In this document: positions 50,319 to 58,348 of the stretch, piece after piece
Layout: each line of letters starts with the position of its first letter
Numbering within the stretch: the stretch's first letter is position 1
Source: Candidatus Pacearchaeota archaeon
GTDB taxonomy: Archaea > Nanobdellota > Nanobdellia > Pacearchaeales > GW2011-AR1
Length of the DNA stretch: 64,000 nt
Assembly (NCBI GenBank): GCA_023144035.1
Contig: JAGLGM010000002.1
Span: 113,781 to 177,780, forward strand
Direction: 5' to 3'
The notes under the pieces: generated by a model
Told to the model about the DNA's origin: nothing
What the model saw: the letters and a program-made list of their open reading frames with translations, nothing else
The model's database searches: none
Position numbers and translations under genes: made by a program

Positions 50319-51666
50319 CTTTCAAAACCTCCCAACTCCCCCCTTGAACAGGACCAATTCTTTTTATCTTACCTTCACTTTTTAATTCATCCAAATCTGA
50401 TTCAATTGTGCTTTTATTCATTCCAATTTCTCTGGCAAATCTTCTTTTCGTAAATGTTTTTCCTTTTATTGCCTGAAGGATCAATTTTTTTCTTTCTTCT
50501 TTGGCTGGGTTTTGGCTGGGTTTTGGCTGGGTTTTCTCCGAAGTTTTCTGGGTAGTTTCCCCCACCCTCTCCCTCTCAAAAGTAACAGTGAAAAAACCAG
50601 TGCTCTTAAACTCAACCTTTAAATCATACTCTTTCATAGAACTTCTAATTCTCGTAATCCCTGTTCCCGCTTTTTCGACAAAAGGAGTCCTCGACAAAAG
50701 GTCAAATAACAGTTTATTCCTCGACAAACTTATTTTTCCCAAATCTTCTTTTTTCAATCCCTTGACCAAGCCTCCAGGACTGCTTATTTCAACACTATCA
50801 ATAAAAATATTAACCTGAATATGTCCATTTGAAAAATAATCTCTATGAATAAAAGCATTCATCAACGCCTCCCTAATTGCATCCTTAGGCAACTCAAACT
50901 TTTCAGTTCTATATCTTTCAATAATATACTTCGTATTTAATTTAGACAAAATAAAATTATAAGCATTTTCATAATTCGAAATTAAATCGCCATCAAATTC
51001 TTTTTTATCAATTATATTGCTCCTCGAAGTTCCCTCAAACAAAACACAAGTAACCTTTCCCTGCAAAAAAAACTTAGAAACTCTATGGCAAAACATCAAA
51101 ACTCCTGCATTAGTCAAATAATTATTTTTCAACAATTCTAAATTCTTCAAAACTATTTCTTTCTCTTGATTGTCTGTAATATTTGCTAACTTCAAAAACT
51201 TCTTAAATTTATATTCGTCAAAATCTTTTTCCAAGTCAAAATCTTTATTAGCATTTTCATCAAAAGAAATTAACCCTTCTTCCTGAAAAAATTCCCTTAA
51301 TTCATTTCTTGTTAATTTCTGAGAATTCGCCCCAACCCTTAAATAATACTGACCGGCGTATGAATAAGGCTTGTTTTTTCCTTCAGAAATATGGATAACA
51401 ACTAAATCCTCTACTTTTTCAATTTTTATATTTAATGCAGGTTCCATAGTTCTGGCTATTGTCTGAATTTGTGAACTCTGAGAATTTGTCAAACTAAATC
51501 CCTTAACCTTTCCACTATCCTTAACTCCAAGAATAATTTTTCCGCCATCAGCATTTGCAAAAGCACACACCTCCCTGCCTAAGCTCTGAATATTAAAACC
51601 CTCTTTGAATTCTAAACTAAGTCCTTCGCCTGTTTTAATTAGACCAATTAGTTCTTCGCGTTTCAT
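50308..51666 (-). CDS. AlbA_2 (Schlafen-like) regulator with ATPase-like and winged-helix domains
   Basis: 452 residues. GEGLSLEFKEGFNIQSLGREVCAFANADGGKIILGVKDSG is the AlbA_2 domain. AIREALMNAFIHRDYFSNGHIQVNIFIDSVEISSPG is the RecG-like C-terminal ATP-binding domain. After a Pro/Gln/Lys hinge come residues for a winged helix (FTKRRFAREIGMNKSTIESDLDELKSEGKIKRIG). Such proteins are frequent in type I R-M operons and probably regulate or sense. It begins one base after the hsdM stop. Confidence 0.82.
   Translation of the reverse strand: MKREELIGLIKTGEGLSLEFKEGFNIQSLGREVCAFANADGGKIILGVKDSGKVKGFSLTNSQSSQIQTIARTMEPALNIKIEKVEDLVVIHISEGKNKPYSYAGQYYLRVGANSQKLTRNELREFFQEEGLISFDENANKDFDLEKDFDEYKFKKFLKLANITDNQEKEIVLKNLELLKNNYLTNAGVLMFCHRVSKFFLQGKVTCVLFEGTSRSNIIDKKEFDGDLISNYENAYNFILSKLNTKYIIERYRTEKFELPKDAIREALMNAFIHRDYFSNGHIQVNIFIDSVEISSPGGLVKGLKKEDLGKISLSRNKLLFDLLSRTPFVEKAGTGITRIRSSMKEYDLKVEFKSTGFFTVTFERERVGETTQKTSEKTQPKPSQNPAKEERKKLILQAIKGKTFTKRRFAREIGMNKSTIESDLDELKSEGKIKRIGPVQGGSWEVLKDEN
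50503..50535 (-). repeat. Three tandem 11-bp units inside the AlbA_2 gene
   Basis: GGCTGGGTTTT is repeated three times without interruption (50503-50513, 50514-50524, 50525-50535). On the coding strand it encodes the hinge TQPKPSQNPAK. Because 11 is not a multiple of three, loss or gain of one unit would shift the frame and remove the C-terminal winged helix. Confidence 0.8.
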
Positions 51667-53091
51667 CTAAATCTCTCCCTTAATCTCCCTGATTAATGCT
51701 TTTGACTTCTCAAAACTCATCTCCAACTTCTCTAAAATCTCTTTACTACTCAAATTTTCTTTTTCCTTTTTTTCATTAGGATTATTTATATCTAGATTAA
51801 ATCCTCTTTTATGAATTTCATCTATTGAGACTTTCCAACAATATTTTTGGAACTTTTTATTATCTCTATCTTTCCACCATTCTTTTTCCAAATCAAATTC
51901 TTTGATTTGAATTGGTTTTCCTTTATTGTAAGTTTTATATCCCTCTGGAAGCGGATGCTCAAAATACCAAATGTCTTTAGTAGGTTTTCCTTTCTCAAAA
52001 AATAATAAGTTTGTTCTTATTCCTGTATAAGGATTAAAAACTCCATTTGGAAGCCTAACAATTGTATGTAAATTAAATTCAGATAATAATTTTTCCTTTA
52101 TTCTTGTTTTAACACCTTCACCAAACAAAAATCCATCAGGCAAAACAATCCCACATCTTCCTTCATCTCTTAATAATTTTGTAATTAAAATTAAAAATAA
52201 ATCTGCGGTTTCCCTTGTTTGAAACTCATTAGGAAAATTCTTTTCTATACCATCTTCTTCTGCTCCACCAAAAGGAGGATTTGTTACAACAACATCAACC
52301 ATATCTTTTGAAGAATACTCCCTTAATGGCTTAGATAAAGAATTATCTTGTTTAATATTTGGTTCTTCTATATCATGCAAAATTAAATTAGTCATACAAA
52401 GTAAATGTGGCAAAGGTTTCTTTTCAATACCCCTAATATTCTTTGCCAATATTTGCAACTCTTCAACATTATCAACCTCTTTTTTCATATTTTCTAAAGA
52501 AGAAATTAAGAACCCACCAGTTCCGCAAGCAGGGTCTAAAACAATCTCTCCTAATTGAGGATTAACCATATCTACAATAAACTGAGTAACTGCTCTTGGC
52601 GTATAAAACTCCCCCGCACTTCCCGCACTCTGCAATTCTTTTAAAATTGTCTCATAAATATCATTAAATAAATGTCTATCTTTTGACGAAGTAAAATCAA
52701 TCTTATTTATTTCATTAATAACTTGTCTTATCAAAACCCCATTTTTCATATAATTGTAAGTATCCTCAAAAACTTGACGAATAATCATTGCCTTTCTATT
52801 ACTCTCAACATCAAGGGTTTTAATTTCTCCAAAAACTTTTTCATTAATAAAATCCAGTAATTCATCTCCAGTAATTCCCTCATCATCAGACGCCCAATTT
52901 CTCCACCTAATCTCTTCAGGCAAAGGCGATTTATACTTAGAATTTTCTGCTTCTTTCTCCTCTTCCATAGCATCAAAAACCTTTAAGAAAATCATCCAAG
53001 TCATCTGAGAGATTCTTTGAGCATCTCCATCTACTCCAGGGTCTTTTCTCATAATATTTCTTATTGAATGAACTATGTTTCCTATTGTCAT
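51667..53091 (-). CDS. hsdM: Type I restriction-modification methylase subunit
   Basis: 474 residues from the ATG at 53091, whose bases overlap the stop of the small membrane protein (ATGA). An N-terminal HsdM helical domain (DGDAQRISQMTWMIFLKVFD) leads to the N6-adenine methylase: GEFYTPRAVTQFIVD, LDPACGTGGFLI (SAM site) and VTNPPFGG (catalytic NPPF). With HsdS it methylates the host site; with HsdR it restricts. Confidence 0.94.
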   Translation of the reverse strand: MTIGNIVHSIRNIMRKDPGVDGDAQRISQMTWMIFLKVFDAMEEEKEAENSKYKSPLPEEIRWRNWASDDEGITGDELLDFINEKVFGEIKTLDVESNRKAMIIRQVFEDTYNYMKNGVLIRQVINEINKIDFTSSKDRHLFNDIYETILKELQSAGSAGEFYTPRAVTQFIVDMVNPQLGEIVLDPACGTGGFLISSLENMKKEVDNVEELQILAKNIRGIEKKPLPHLLCMTNLILHDIEEPNIKQDNSLSKPLREYSSKDMVDVVVTNPPFGGAEEDGIEKNFPNEFQTRETADLFLILITKLLRDEGRCGIVLPDGFLFGEGVKTRIKEKLLSEFNLHTIVRLPNGVFNPYTGIRTNLLFFEKGKPTKDIWYFEHPLPEGYKTYNKGKPIQIKEFDLEKEWWKDRDNKKFQKYCWKVSIDEIHKRGFNLDINNPNEKKEKENLSSKEILEKLEMSFEKSKALIREIKGEI

Positions 53092-53231
53092 ATTAAATAA
53101 ACCCCCAAGAATTTTATAAACTTTCTCCTCCACTCCCTAATAACATCTCCAAATAAAGTAAGAACTGCTAAGATCATAAGAGCAACTATTAATCCAGATG
53201 CAAATACTTCTTTATAATAATATAATGACAT
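53088..53231 (-). CDS. Small membrane protein in front of hsdM, copy A
   Basis: 47 residues from the ATG at 53231 (MSLYYYKEVF); the longer track ORF starts upstream of the promoter-like region. One transmembrane helix (FASGLIVALMILAVLTLFG) then a basic amphipathic end. The stop overlaps the hsdM ATG, so hsdM translation is coupled to it. A second, nearly identical gene lies at 54980-55117. Function unknown. Confidence 0.6.
   Translation of the reverse strand: MSLYYYKEVFASGLIVALMILAVLTLFGDVIREWRRKFIKFLGVYLI
53100..53226 (-). repeat. About 127-bp direct repeat, copy A
   Basis: Nearly identical to 54986-55112 (offset 1886 bases, a few substitutions). It covers almost the entire small membrane protein gene except the last codons. 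The two copies frame the zinc-ribbon, RadC and exonuclease genes. Confidence 0.85.
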
Positions 53232-53260
53232 TTTATATACCTTATAATAATATACTAAGT

Positions 53261-53401
53261 ATGGGACAAATAACATTAAAGGGGTATGTTTGTGAGAGGT
53301 GTAAGCACAAATGGGTTCCTAGAGATAAAAAAAAGCCTATGGTTTGTCCTAAATGTAAAAGTCCTTATTGGGATCGAAAGAAGAAAATTTTGATAAAATA
53401 A
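53261..53401 (+). CDS. Small zinc-ribbon protein
   Basis: 46 residues from the internal ATG at 53261 (MGQITLKGYVCERCKHKW). Two Cys pairs, CERC and CPKC, about 20 residues apart, form a rubredoxin-like zinc ribbon, ending in a basic YWDRKKK tail. Such proteins are common in archaea as small nucleic-acid or RNP-binding modules. Sits inside the interval bounded by the 127-bp repeats, opposite in direction to its neighbours. Confidence 0.75.
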   Translation: MGQITLKGYVCERCKHKWVPRDKKKPMVCPKCKSPYWDRKKKILIK

Positions 53402-53441
53402 AAGAATTCTTTGAAGTCTTTAAAAAAGAGTGTTCTAAAGA

Positions 53442-54104
53442 TTAATTCTCCCCCTTCCAATTCCAAAATTTACTGCCACCAATTATAATATGATCAACAA
53501 CTTTTATTCCTAATTCTTCTCCTGTTTTCATTAATCTTTTTGTTATCTCTAAATCGTCTCCACTTGGAAAACAATCTCCACTAGGATGATTATGCACAAG
53601 AATTATTTTACTTGCTGAGTTTTTAATAGCAGGCTTAAACACCTCACGTGGATGAATAATAGAAGCATCAAGAATTCCTTTGCTGATTAATTGTTCTCCA
53701 ATTATATAATTTTGAGTATTTAACATTAAAATATAGAAATGTTCTTGTTTTTTATCTTTAAGTCTTTCATGGAAGTGATTAAAAACATCTTCTGCACAAG
53801 TAATCTTCTTTACAGGTTTTTTTGATTGATTAATCCGTTTTTGAATTTCTGCTATTGTTAAGATTTGCATGGCTTTACTTGGACCAATTCCTTTTATTTC
53901 TTGTAATTCTTTTAAAGAACATTCAAATAATTTATCCAACCCATATTCTGCAATTAATCTATTAGACATCTCTGTAACATTTTCTTGTATTGTTCCTGTT
54001 CGTAAAAGTATAGCGAATAATTCAGCGTCACTTAAAGCTTCTGGTCCTAGTTTAAGAAATCTTTCTCTAGGTCTATTTTGTTTCGGAAGATCTTTTATCT
54101 TCAT
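53442..54104 (-). CDS. radC: RadC-family JAB/MPN protein
   Basis: 220 residues, full length. The N-terminal helix-hairpin-helix (ELQEIKGIGPSKAMQIL) and the JAMM metal site (ILVHNHPSGDCFPSGDD, with upstream Glu/Ser) match RadC. These proteins are typical passengers of mobile and defence islands in bacteria; their biochemical role remains debated. An archaeal copy here fits transfer. Confidence 0.92.
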   Translation of the reverse strand: MKIKDLPKQNRPRERFLKLGPEALSDAELFAILLRTGTIQENVTEMSNRLIAEYGLDKLFECSLKELQEIKGIGPSKAMQILTIAEIQKRINQSKKPVKKITCAEDVFNHFHERLKDKKQEHFYILMLNTQNYIIGEQLISKGILDASIIHPREVFKPAIKNSASKIILVHNHPSGDCFPSGDDLEITKRLMKTGEELGIKVVDHIIIGGSKFWNWKGEN

Positions 54105-54192
54105 AAAATATATAAGTTAATAAAGATTATAAATTTATCAAAAAATAGAATCTAAAAAAAGTTTAAAATAAAACTAAGAAAGAAACATACTC

Positions 54193-54969
54193 TTATTTCT
54201 GAGGAAATTTCCCATCCAATGCCTCAGACACTATCTTTTTTACATCTGGTAAGAAATCTTTAGTTAATATCCAATTAAGAAAACTAGATTCATTTTTGAC
54301 CATTTCAGACAAGAGTTTTCCTCCATGATTACTAAAATTTATAACTGCATCATTATTTATCCAAATAAATTTACCCTTATCATCTATCCAATGTGTAGGT
54401 TTTCTTTCATTACAAAAATCATGCAGTTCACTAATATTTTGAGGTAATTCTTTATGTGATTCCAATTGAGATTTAAATATATCAACAGTTGCTCTTACAT
54501 CCTGTTCAGCACTATGGTGGTTTTCAATTTCCTTATTGCAATATTCTTTATGTGCTGCTGCTAAATCTCTAGGATGAAGTTTATGATAAATTGTCATAAC
54601 ATCCAAAATAAATCTATTTTCTTTTGAAAATTCAACCTCTGCTCTTTTGAATTCAGCTTCAAGAACTTTTAGATCAAATTTCTTTATATTAAATCCTCCT
54701 AAATCACAACCCTCTAAAAAATTTTTGATCATTAATGCATGTTCTTTAAAAATTGGTTGGTTTACTACATCATTATCTTTTATTCCATGAATCGCTGTCG
54801 CTTCTGGAGGTATAGAGATTTGAGGATTAATTCTAATAGTTATGTTTTCTTCGGTATCATCTGGATTAATCTTTAATGCAGAAAATTCTACAATTCTATC
54901 TATAAGTGTAGATACTCCTGTAGTTTCTAAATCAAGAAATACAAGTGGTTTACTTAGTTGGATATTCAT
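54193..54969 (-). CDS. DnaQ-like 3'-5' exonuclease
   Basis: 258 residues. LVFLDLETTGVSTLIDRIVEFSALK is Exo I (D-x-E), GGFNIKKFDLKVLEAEF Exo II and HHSAEQDVRATVDIF Exo III (DEDDh class, H-x4-D). The remaining 80 residues are a helical C-terminal extension with a HWIDDKGKFIWINN beta unit. It could be a proofreading-type or RNA-trimming exonuclease. It lies 10 bases after copy B of the small membrane protein. Confidence 0.9.
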   Translation of the reverse strand: MNIQLSKPLVFLDLETTGVSTLIDRIVEFSALKINPDDTEENITIRINPQISIPPEATAIHGIKDNDVVNQPIFKEHALMIKNFLEGCDLGGFNIKKFDLKVLEAEFKRAEVEFSKENRFILDVMTIYHKLHPRDLAAAHKEYCNKEIENHHSAEQDVRATVDIFKSQLESHKELPQNISELHDFCNERKPTHWIDDKGKFIWINNDAVINFSNHGGKLLSEMVKNESSFLNWILTKDFLPDVKKIVSEALDGKFPQK

Positions 54970-54979
54970 TTTTATATAC

Positions 54980-55117
54980 TCAATTAACCCCCAAGAATTT
55001 TATAAACTTTCTCCTCCACTCCCGAATAACATCTCCAAATAAGGTAAGAACTGCTAAGATCATAAGAGCAACTATTAATCCAGATGCAAATACTTCTTTA
55101 TAATAACATAATGCCAT
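54980..55117 (-). CDS. Small membrane protein, copy B
   Basis: 45 residues (ATG at 55117, TGA at 54980), not in the ORF track. Identical to copy A at 53088-53231 over most of its length, including FASGLIVALMILAVLTLFG, but starts MALCYY and ends LGVN. Like copy A it is the first gene of a minus-strand operon, here before the exonuclease. Confidence 0.6.
   Translation of the reverse strand: MALCYYKEVFASGLIVALMILAVLTLFGDVIREWRRKFIKFLGVN
54986..55112 (-). repeat. About 127-bp direct repeat, copy B
   Basis: Second copy of 53100-53226. The identity starts at the 3' end of the small membrane gene and runs to its first codons, then the upstream regions differ. Confidence 0.85.
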
Positions 55118-55194
55118 GATATGTTTAGGTCTCTAAACTATATAAGAGTTTCGGTCTCTAAAAACTTATAAATATGTATTTCTTTACTAAATTA

Positions 55195-55359
55195 ATGAAA
55201 ATCTTAAAAGAAAAATCTCGCGAGTATAAAGGTAAAAAATATTTCAAGTATAAAATTAATCTTCCTGAGGAATTACTAAGGGATTCAGGCTTCAAAGAAG
55301 GTGATGAATTACAGGCAGAAGCTAAAAAAGGGGAGATCAAGTTGAAGAAAAAGAGTTAG
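55195..55359 (+). CDS. AbrB/SpoVT-like DNA-binding protein
   Basis: 54 residues from the internal ATG at 55195. FKYKINLPEELLRDSGFKEGDELQAEAKKGEIKLKK is the swapped-hairpin AbrB pattern (strand, LP-x-x-h-x-x-x-G-h-x-x-GD). Usually an antitoxin or autoregulator. No clear toxin follows; the next gene is unknown. Confidence 0.7.
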   Translation: MKILKEKSREYKGKKYFKYKINLPEELLRDSGFKEGDELQAEAKKGEIKLKKKS

Positions 55360-55410
55360 ATTTATATAATCTATATTCATAATTTTTATAAGGTGGTTAT
55401 TTATTAAAGT

Positions 55411-55653
55411 ATGGAATTAATATCTTTGAAGGAAATGTCTATGCCTTCTAAAATTCTTTTATTGAAAGAATTAGGGTATGGCACAGATGGAGAATATGTT
55501 CTCGATTTAGAGGGAAACAAAGTCATTGATAATTATATAGAGATTCCTGTAAGAATAGATAATATGGTAATTCTGCCTGGAAGCACAATTATTCTTGATG
55601 ATAATGAGATCTCCATTATGAAATATATGGAGGATTCAGGTGATGACTTCTAA
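55411..55653 (+). CDS. Hypothetical protein, 80 residues
   Basis: A small alpha/beta protein (SKILLLKELGYGTDGEYVLDLEGNKVIDNYIEIPVRID ... STIILDDNEISIMKYM). Overlaps the next gene by 14 bases. No family recognised. Confidence 0.55.
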   Translation: MELISLKEMSMPSKILLLKELGYGTDGEYVLDLEGNKVIDNYIEIPVRIDNMVILPGSTIILDDNEISIMKYMEDSGDDF

Positions 55654-56320
55654 TCCTATAACAGATTTTGGAGAAGGGATTGGAAAAGGGCTAGCAAAAG
55701 GTTTATTAGAGTATAGTGAGAGTAAAATAAAAAGTTTAGTTAATCTTTTTAGAGAAAATAAATTAAAATTTATTGGAGATAGAAAAACTATCGAAGTTGC
55801 TAAAGAGACTAAAAAATCAGGAGAGTGGGCCTTTTATAAAACATATGTAAGTGATAGTGAATTATTGTTTAATATTCGTTTGGGGTTGCTTCTGAGAAAG
55901 GTTGAATCTGATACAGATAGATTAGATAATTTAAAAAGTAAAATAAGGAAGAAATATGGTATTAAGGGGCTTCACATTGCTTATTTTGTTCAAAATGGTG
56001 TTTTAAATAGATATGTGGCAATTTTACTTGATAACTTAGATTCTACAGAAAAATTAAAGAGAAAAATAAGTGATGTTTTAACTAATATAGAAAAACATAC
56101 AATTTTTGTAGATTCTCGATATAGTGAAAGACAATTAATAAAAGATTCAATGACGATTGCTGCACATAATCCAGAGATATTTATTGTATCAGGTATATAT
56201 TCTGCTGCAAAGATTGTCCGTGAATCAAAGGCAAGCATAAAGGAATTATTGAAAAAATATAAATTAGAAGAAATGATTACCGGTATGAAAGAGATATTGT
56301 TTTTTAAATTAATAATATAA
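55640..56320 (+). CDS. Hypothetical protein, 226 residues
   Basis: It starts with a Gly-rich amphipathic stretch (DFGEGIGKGLAKGLLEY), followed by helical and mixed segments (LHIAYFVQNGVLNRYVAILLDNL). No membrane helix except a weak hydrophobic end. Not recognised. With the overlapping 80-residue gene and the following membrane protein it forms a plus-strand trio. Confidence 0.55.
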   Translation: MMTSNPITDFGEGIGKGLAKGLLEYSESKIKSLVNLFRENKLKFIGDRKTIEVAKETKKSGEWAFYKTYVSDSELLFNIRLGLLLRKVESDTDRLDNLKSKIRKKYGIKGLHIAYFVQNGVLNRYVAILLDNLDSTEKLKRKISDVLTNIEKHTIFVDSRYSERQLIKDSMTIAAHNPEIFIVSGIYSAAKIVRESKASIKELLKKYKLEEMITGMKEILFFKLII

Positions 56321-56329
56321 AAAGAAAAA

Positions 56330-56617
56330 ATGAATTTAATAATTTTAGGATTAATATTTGATCTTGTAGGAGTTTCAATATTGGTTATTATAACTATCTT
56401 TAATCAATCGCACCAAACTACCTATCCAGATACTCCTGAAAAAAGATATATTACTTGGTGGGGGCCAAAAATAAAATTCCAAAAAGGAAAATTTAAGTTT
56501 TCTAAGTACGGTTATCATAAAAGGAAAAGATTTCCTCCTCAACATATAAGAAATGCTATTGGTCTTTTATTAATCGCCATTGGATTTTGTCTTCAAATAG
56601 TAGGAAATTTAAAATAA
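56330..56617 (+). CDS. Small membrane protein, 95 residues
   Basis: Two transmembrane helices at the ends (LIILGLIFDLVGVSILVIITIF and AIGLLLIAIGFCLQIVG) around a basic, aromatic loop containing ITWWGPKIKFQKGKFKFSKYG. Follows the unknown gene by nine bases. Function unknown. Confidence 0.55.
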   Translation: MNLIILGLIFDLVGVSILVIITIFNQSHQTTYPDTPEKRYITWWGPKIKFQKGKFKFSKYGYHKRKRFPPQHIRNAIGLLLIAIGFCLQIVGNLK

Positions 56618-56677
56618 CCTCTCCCATCTCCAAAACCCCCAACTTAACTCTGAGAAACAACAAACAATCTCCAAGCT

Positions 56678-56890
56678 CTAGCATATAAAAGCATCATAGA
56701 ACATTATCAATGCTGTAAGAACCCATAGAATTATTATAAGAATGGTTTTGATTCCTAATTTTTTTGCTATTTTTAATCCTTTTTCACGTGTTGCAACAAA
56801 GATACCTGCTATAATAGTAATCCCAAGAAACCCTATAAATTCTATAATGTCAAAAACACTAGCAAATTTACAAATCACATTTGTAACCAT
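56678..56890 (-). CDS. Small membrane protein, 70 residues
   Basis: Two helices (VFDIIEFIGFLGITIIAGIFVA and TILIIILWVLTALIMFYDAF) separated by a basic loop (REKGLKIAKKLG). No family recognised. Confidence 0.5.
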   Translation of the reverse strand: MVTNVICKFASVFDIIEFIGFLGITIIAGIFVATREKGLKIAKKLGIKTILIIILWVLTALIMFYDAFIC

Positions 56891-56984
56891 ATTTTATTAA
56901 AAAATTTTAACTATAAATAATCATCCCTTAATTAATTCTTAAAACTATATATACATTATCTAAAAATTAAATTCCTTGGAAGAA

Positions 56985-57278
56985 TTATTCTTCACGAGTT
57001 AATTGTCCATAAATTTCTTGAGGAGAGCAATTATATTTGTTTAAATAATCTCTAACAGAATTATTTTCCAGAGGAGAAAAAAAATAATTATCTAGTTCCC
57101 CATCATTATCAGAATCTTCTGCCGAAAGTTTATTGTTTGTTGAAGGGTCTGTCACAACCATTATTGTCTTGTTTGTTTTATTTTGTATATTTACCTTAAT
57201 TTCATATGAGGGATCTTCATTACAACTAGTTAATGCTAAAAGACCTACAAAGGTTAATCTTTTAATTAAATTTTTCAT
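56985..57278 (-). CDS. Putative lipoprotein-like secreted protein, 97 residues
   Basis: The N-terminus KRLTFVGLLALTSCNEDPS has a lipobox-like LALTSC, unusual next to the other surface proteins of this window, which use transmembrane anchors. The mature part is short, beta-rich and contains an Asp-rich patch (EDSDNDGELDN) like a Ca2+-binding loop. Lipidation in archaea of this type is not established, so the anchor is inference. Confidence 0.5.
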   Translation of the reverse strand: MKNLIKRLTFVGLLALTSCNEDPSYEIKVNIQNKTNKTIMVVTDPSTNNKLSAEDSDNDGELDNYFFSPLENNSVRDYLNKYNCSPQEIYGQLTREE

Positions 57279-57333
57279 ATTTTTCCTTGTTTCTTTTACT
57301 TTTTAAAGATTATTATACTAAAATTAATGGTCA

Positions 57334-57349
57334 CCAAAACTTATAAATA
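57334..57349 (+). promoter_or_regulatory. BRE/TATA promoter of structured RNA
   Basis: CCAAAACTTATAAATA combines a purine-rich BRE-like element and a strong TATA box centred about 26 bases upstream of the RNA start at about 57370. It is among the best-formed promoters in the window. Confidence 0.6.
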
Positions 57350-57369
57350 CTGCAAAGGCTTAACATTTA

Positions 57370-57474
57370 TGTATCAACTGCTAGGGAATTCGTCCAGTAG
57401 GCTTCGGCTGAATCTGGAAGGGTAAACTAGGGTAGCGACATTCTTTGTAGTGCCCTTTGATACACTATTTTTAT
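57370..57474 (+). ncRNA. Candidate structured ncRNA (possibly H/ACA-like)
   Basis: A GC-richer stretch between genes. GUAUCAA at the start pairs with UUGAUAC near 57456-57462, enclosing CCAG...CUGG with a UUCG-capped inner stem and a GGGUAGCGACA...UGUAGUGCCC arm. A T-run follows (57468-57472). The strong promoter fixes the strand. The ACA trinucleotide at the 3' foot of the closing stem and the presence of Cbf5 would fit an H/ACA guide RNA, but the pseudouridylation pocket and k-turn were not proved. Confidence 0.6.
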
Positions 57475-57560
57475 AGAAATCAATGAATTTTAATGAAGAT
57501 AAAAGATATCTTTTTAAATATAGGAATGTTTAAATATTCATAAAAAGAGATTGAATTAAG

Positions 57561-57899
57561 ATGGCAAAGAAAATAGCACATGATTATGATTCTGAACTAG
57601 ATATTCTTCATGTTTATTCTGAAGAAATTAAAAATGGAATTAAAGGTTGTTTATATTTTGGAGACTTTAACATAGATGTAGGAAGTGGAAATAAAATAGT
57701 TGGAATTGAATTGGAAGAAGCAAGTAAAAATCTTGGTTTATCTCCAAAAATATTGTCTTCACCTGATAAAATTGATTTAATAGTTAGAAAAACTGGAAAT
57801 ACATTATTTATGGGGATTGGGATTCTTAAAGGGACTATTAGTTCATCAACTCATGTTACTACTCCTTTTATTCAAACACCTTTGCAAATAGCTAATTAA
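57561..57899 (+). CDS. DUF2283-like protein
   Basis: 112 residues. IAHDYDSELDILHVYSEEIKNGIKG...FNIDVGSGNKIVGIELEEASKNL matches the DUF2283 beta-rich pattern. The same family occurs at 38823-39191. It converges with and overlaps by four bases the gene at 57896-58270, which may be a toxin-like partner in unusual orientation. Confidence 0.6.
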   Translation: MAKKIAHDYDSELDILHVYSEEIKNGIKGCLYFGDFNIDVGSGNKIVGIELEEASKNLGLSPKILSSPDKIDLIVRKTGNTLFMGIGILKGTISSSTHVTTPFIQTPLQIAN

Positions 57900-58270
57900 A
57901 TTCTCAAACCATATCTTCTTGAAACAGATTTTTCAAGATTTCTCTTTATGGGGATTGCATTAAATATTTTGATAGGAGATTCATCCAGAAAATAACAAAT
58001 TTTGAGAAACACATTTGTACTAATTTTATAAATTAAAGTGTACCCAAAACTATGTGTAAATTTTCTTTTAAATCCATGTGTGATTAATTCTCTTTTATTA
58101 AATAATTTTTTTAATTCTTCTAAATCAAATCCGTGTCTAGGAATTCCTTCGACACCTTTTAACCAGTAATGTTTGTGGATTTGAAAATCTTCAAATTTTT
58201 TATTTTTTAATATATTCTTTATTTTTATTAAATCATCTTTTGATAAGGGAAAATTTTCTTGATAATTCAT
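57896..58270 (-). CDS. Hypothetical protein, 124 residues
   Basis: The preferred start is MNYQENFPLS at 58270; the first 23 codons of the track ORF lie in the repeated 23S-trailer sequence and are unlikely to be coding. Basic, with IHKHYWLKGVEGIPRHGFDLEELKKLF and a beta-rich end (SFGYTLIYKISTNVFLKICYFL). It loosely resembles small RelE/DUF4258-type proteins. Not recognised with certainty. Confidence 0.55.
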   Translation of the reverse strand: MNYQENFPLSKDDLIKIKNILKNKKFEDFQIHKHYWLKGVEGIPRHGFDLEELKKLFNKRELITHGFKRKFTHSFGYTLIYKISTNVFLKICYFLDESPIKIFNAIPIKRNLEKSVSRRYGLRI

Positions 58271-58348
58271 TAAATAAATAGGATAATGAATTATAAATAC
58301 ATTATCTAAAAAATAAAAACCCAACATAACAATAAACAAACAGAAATC

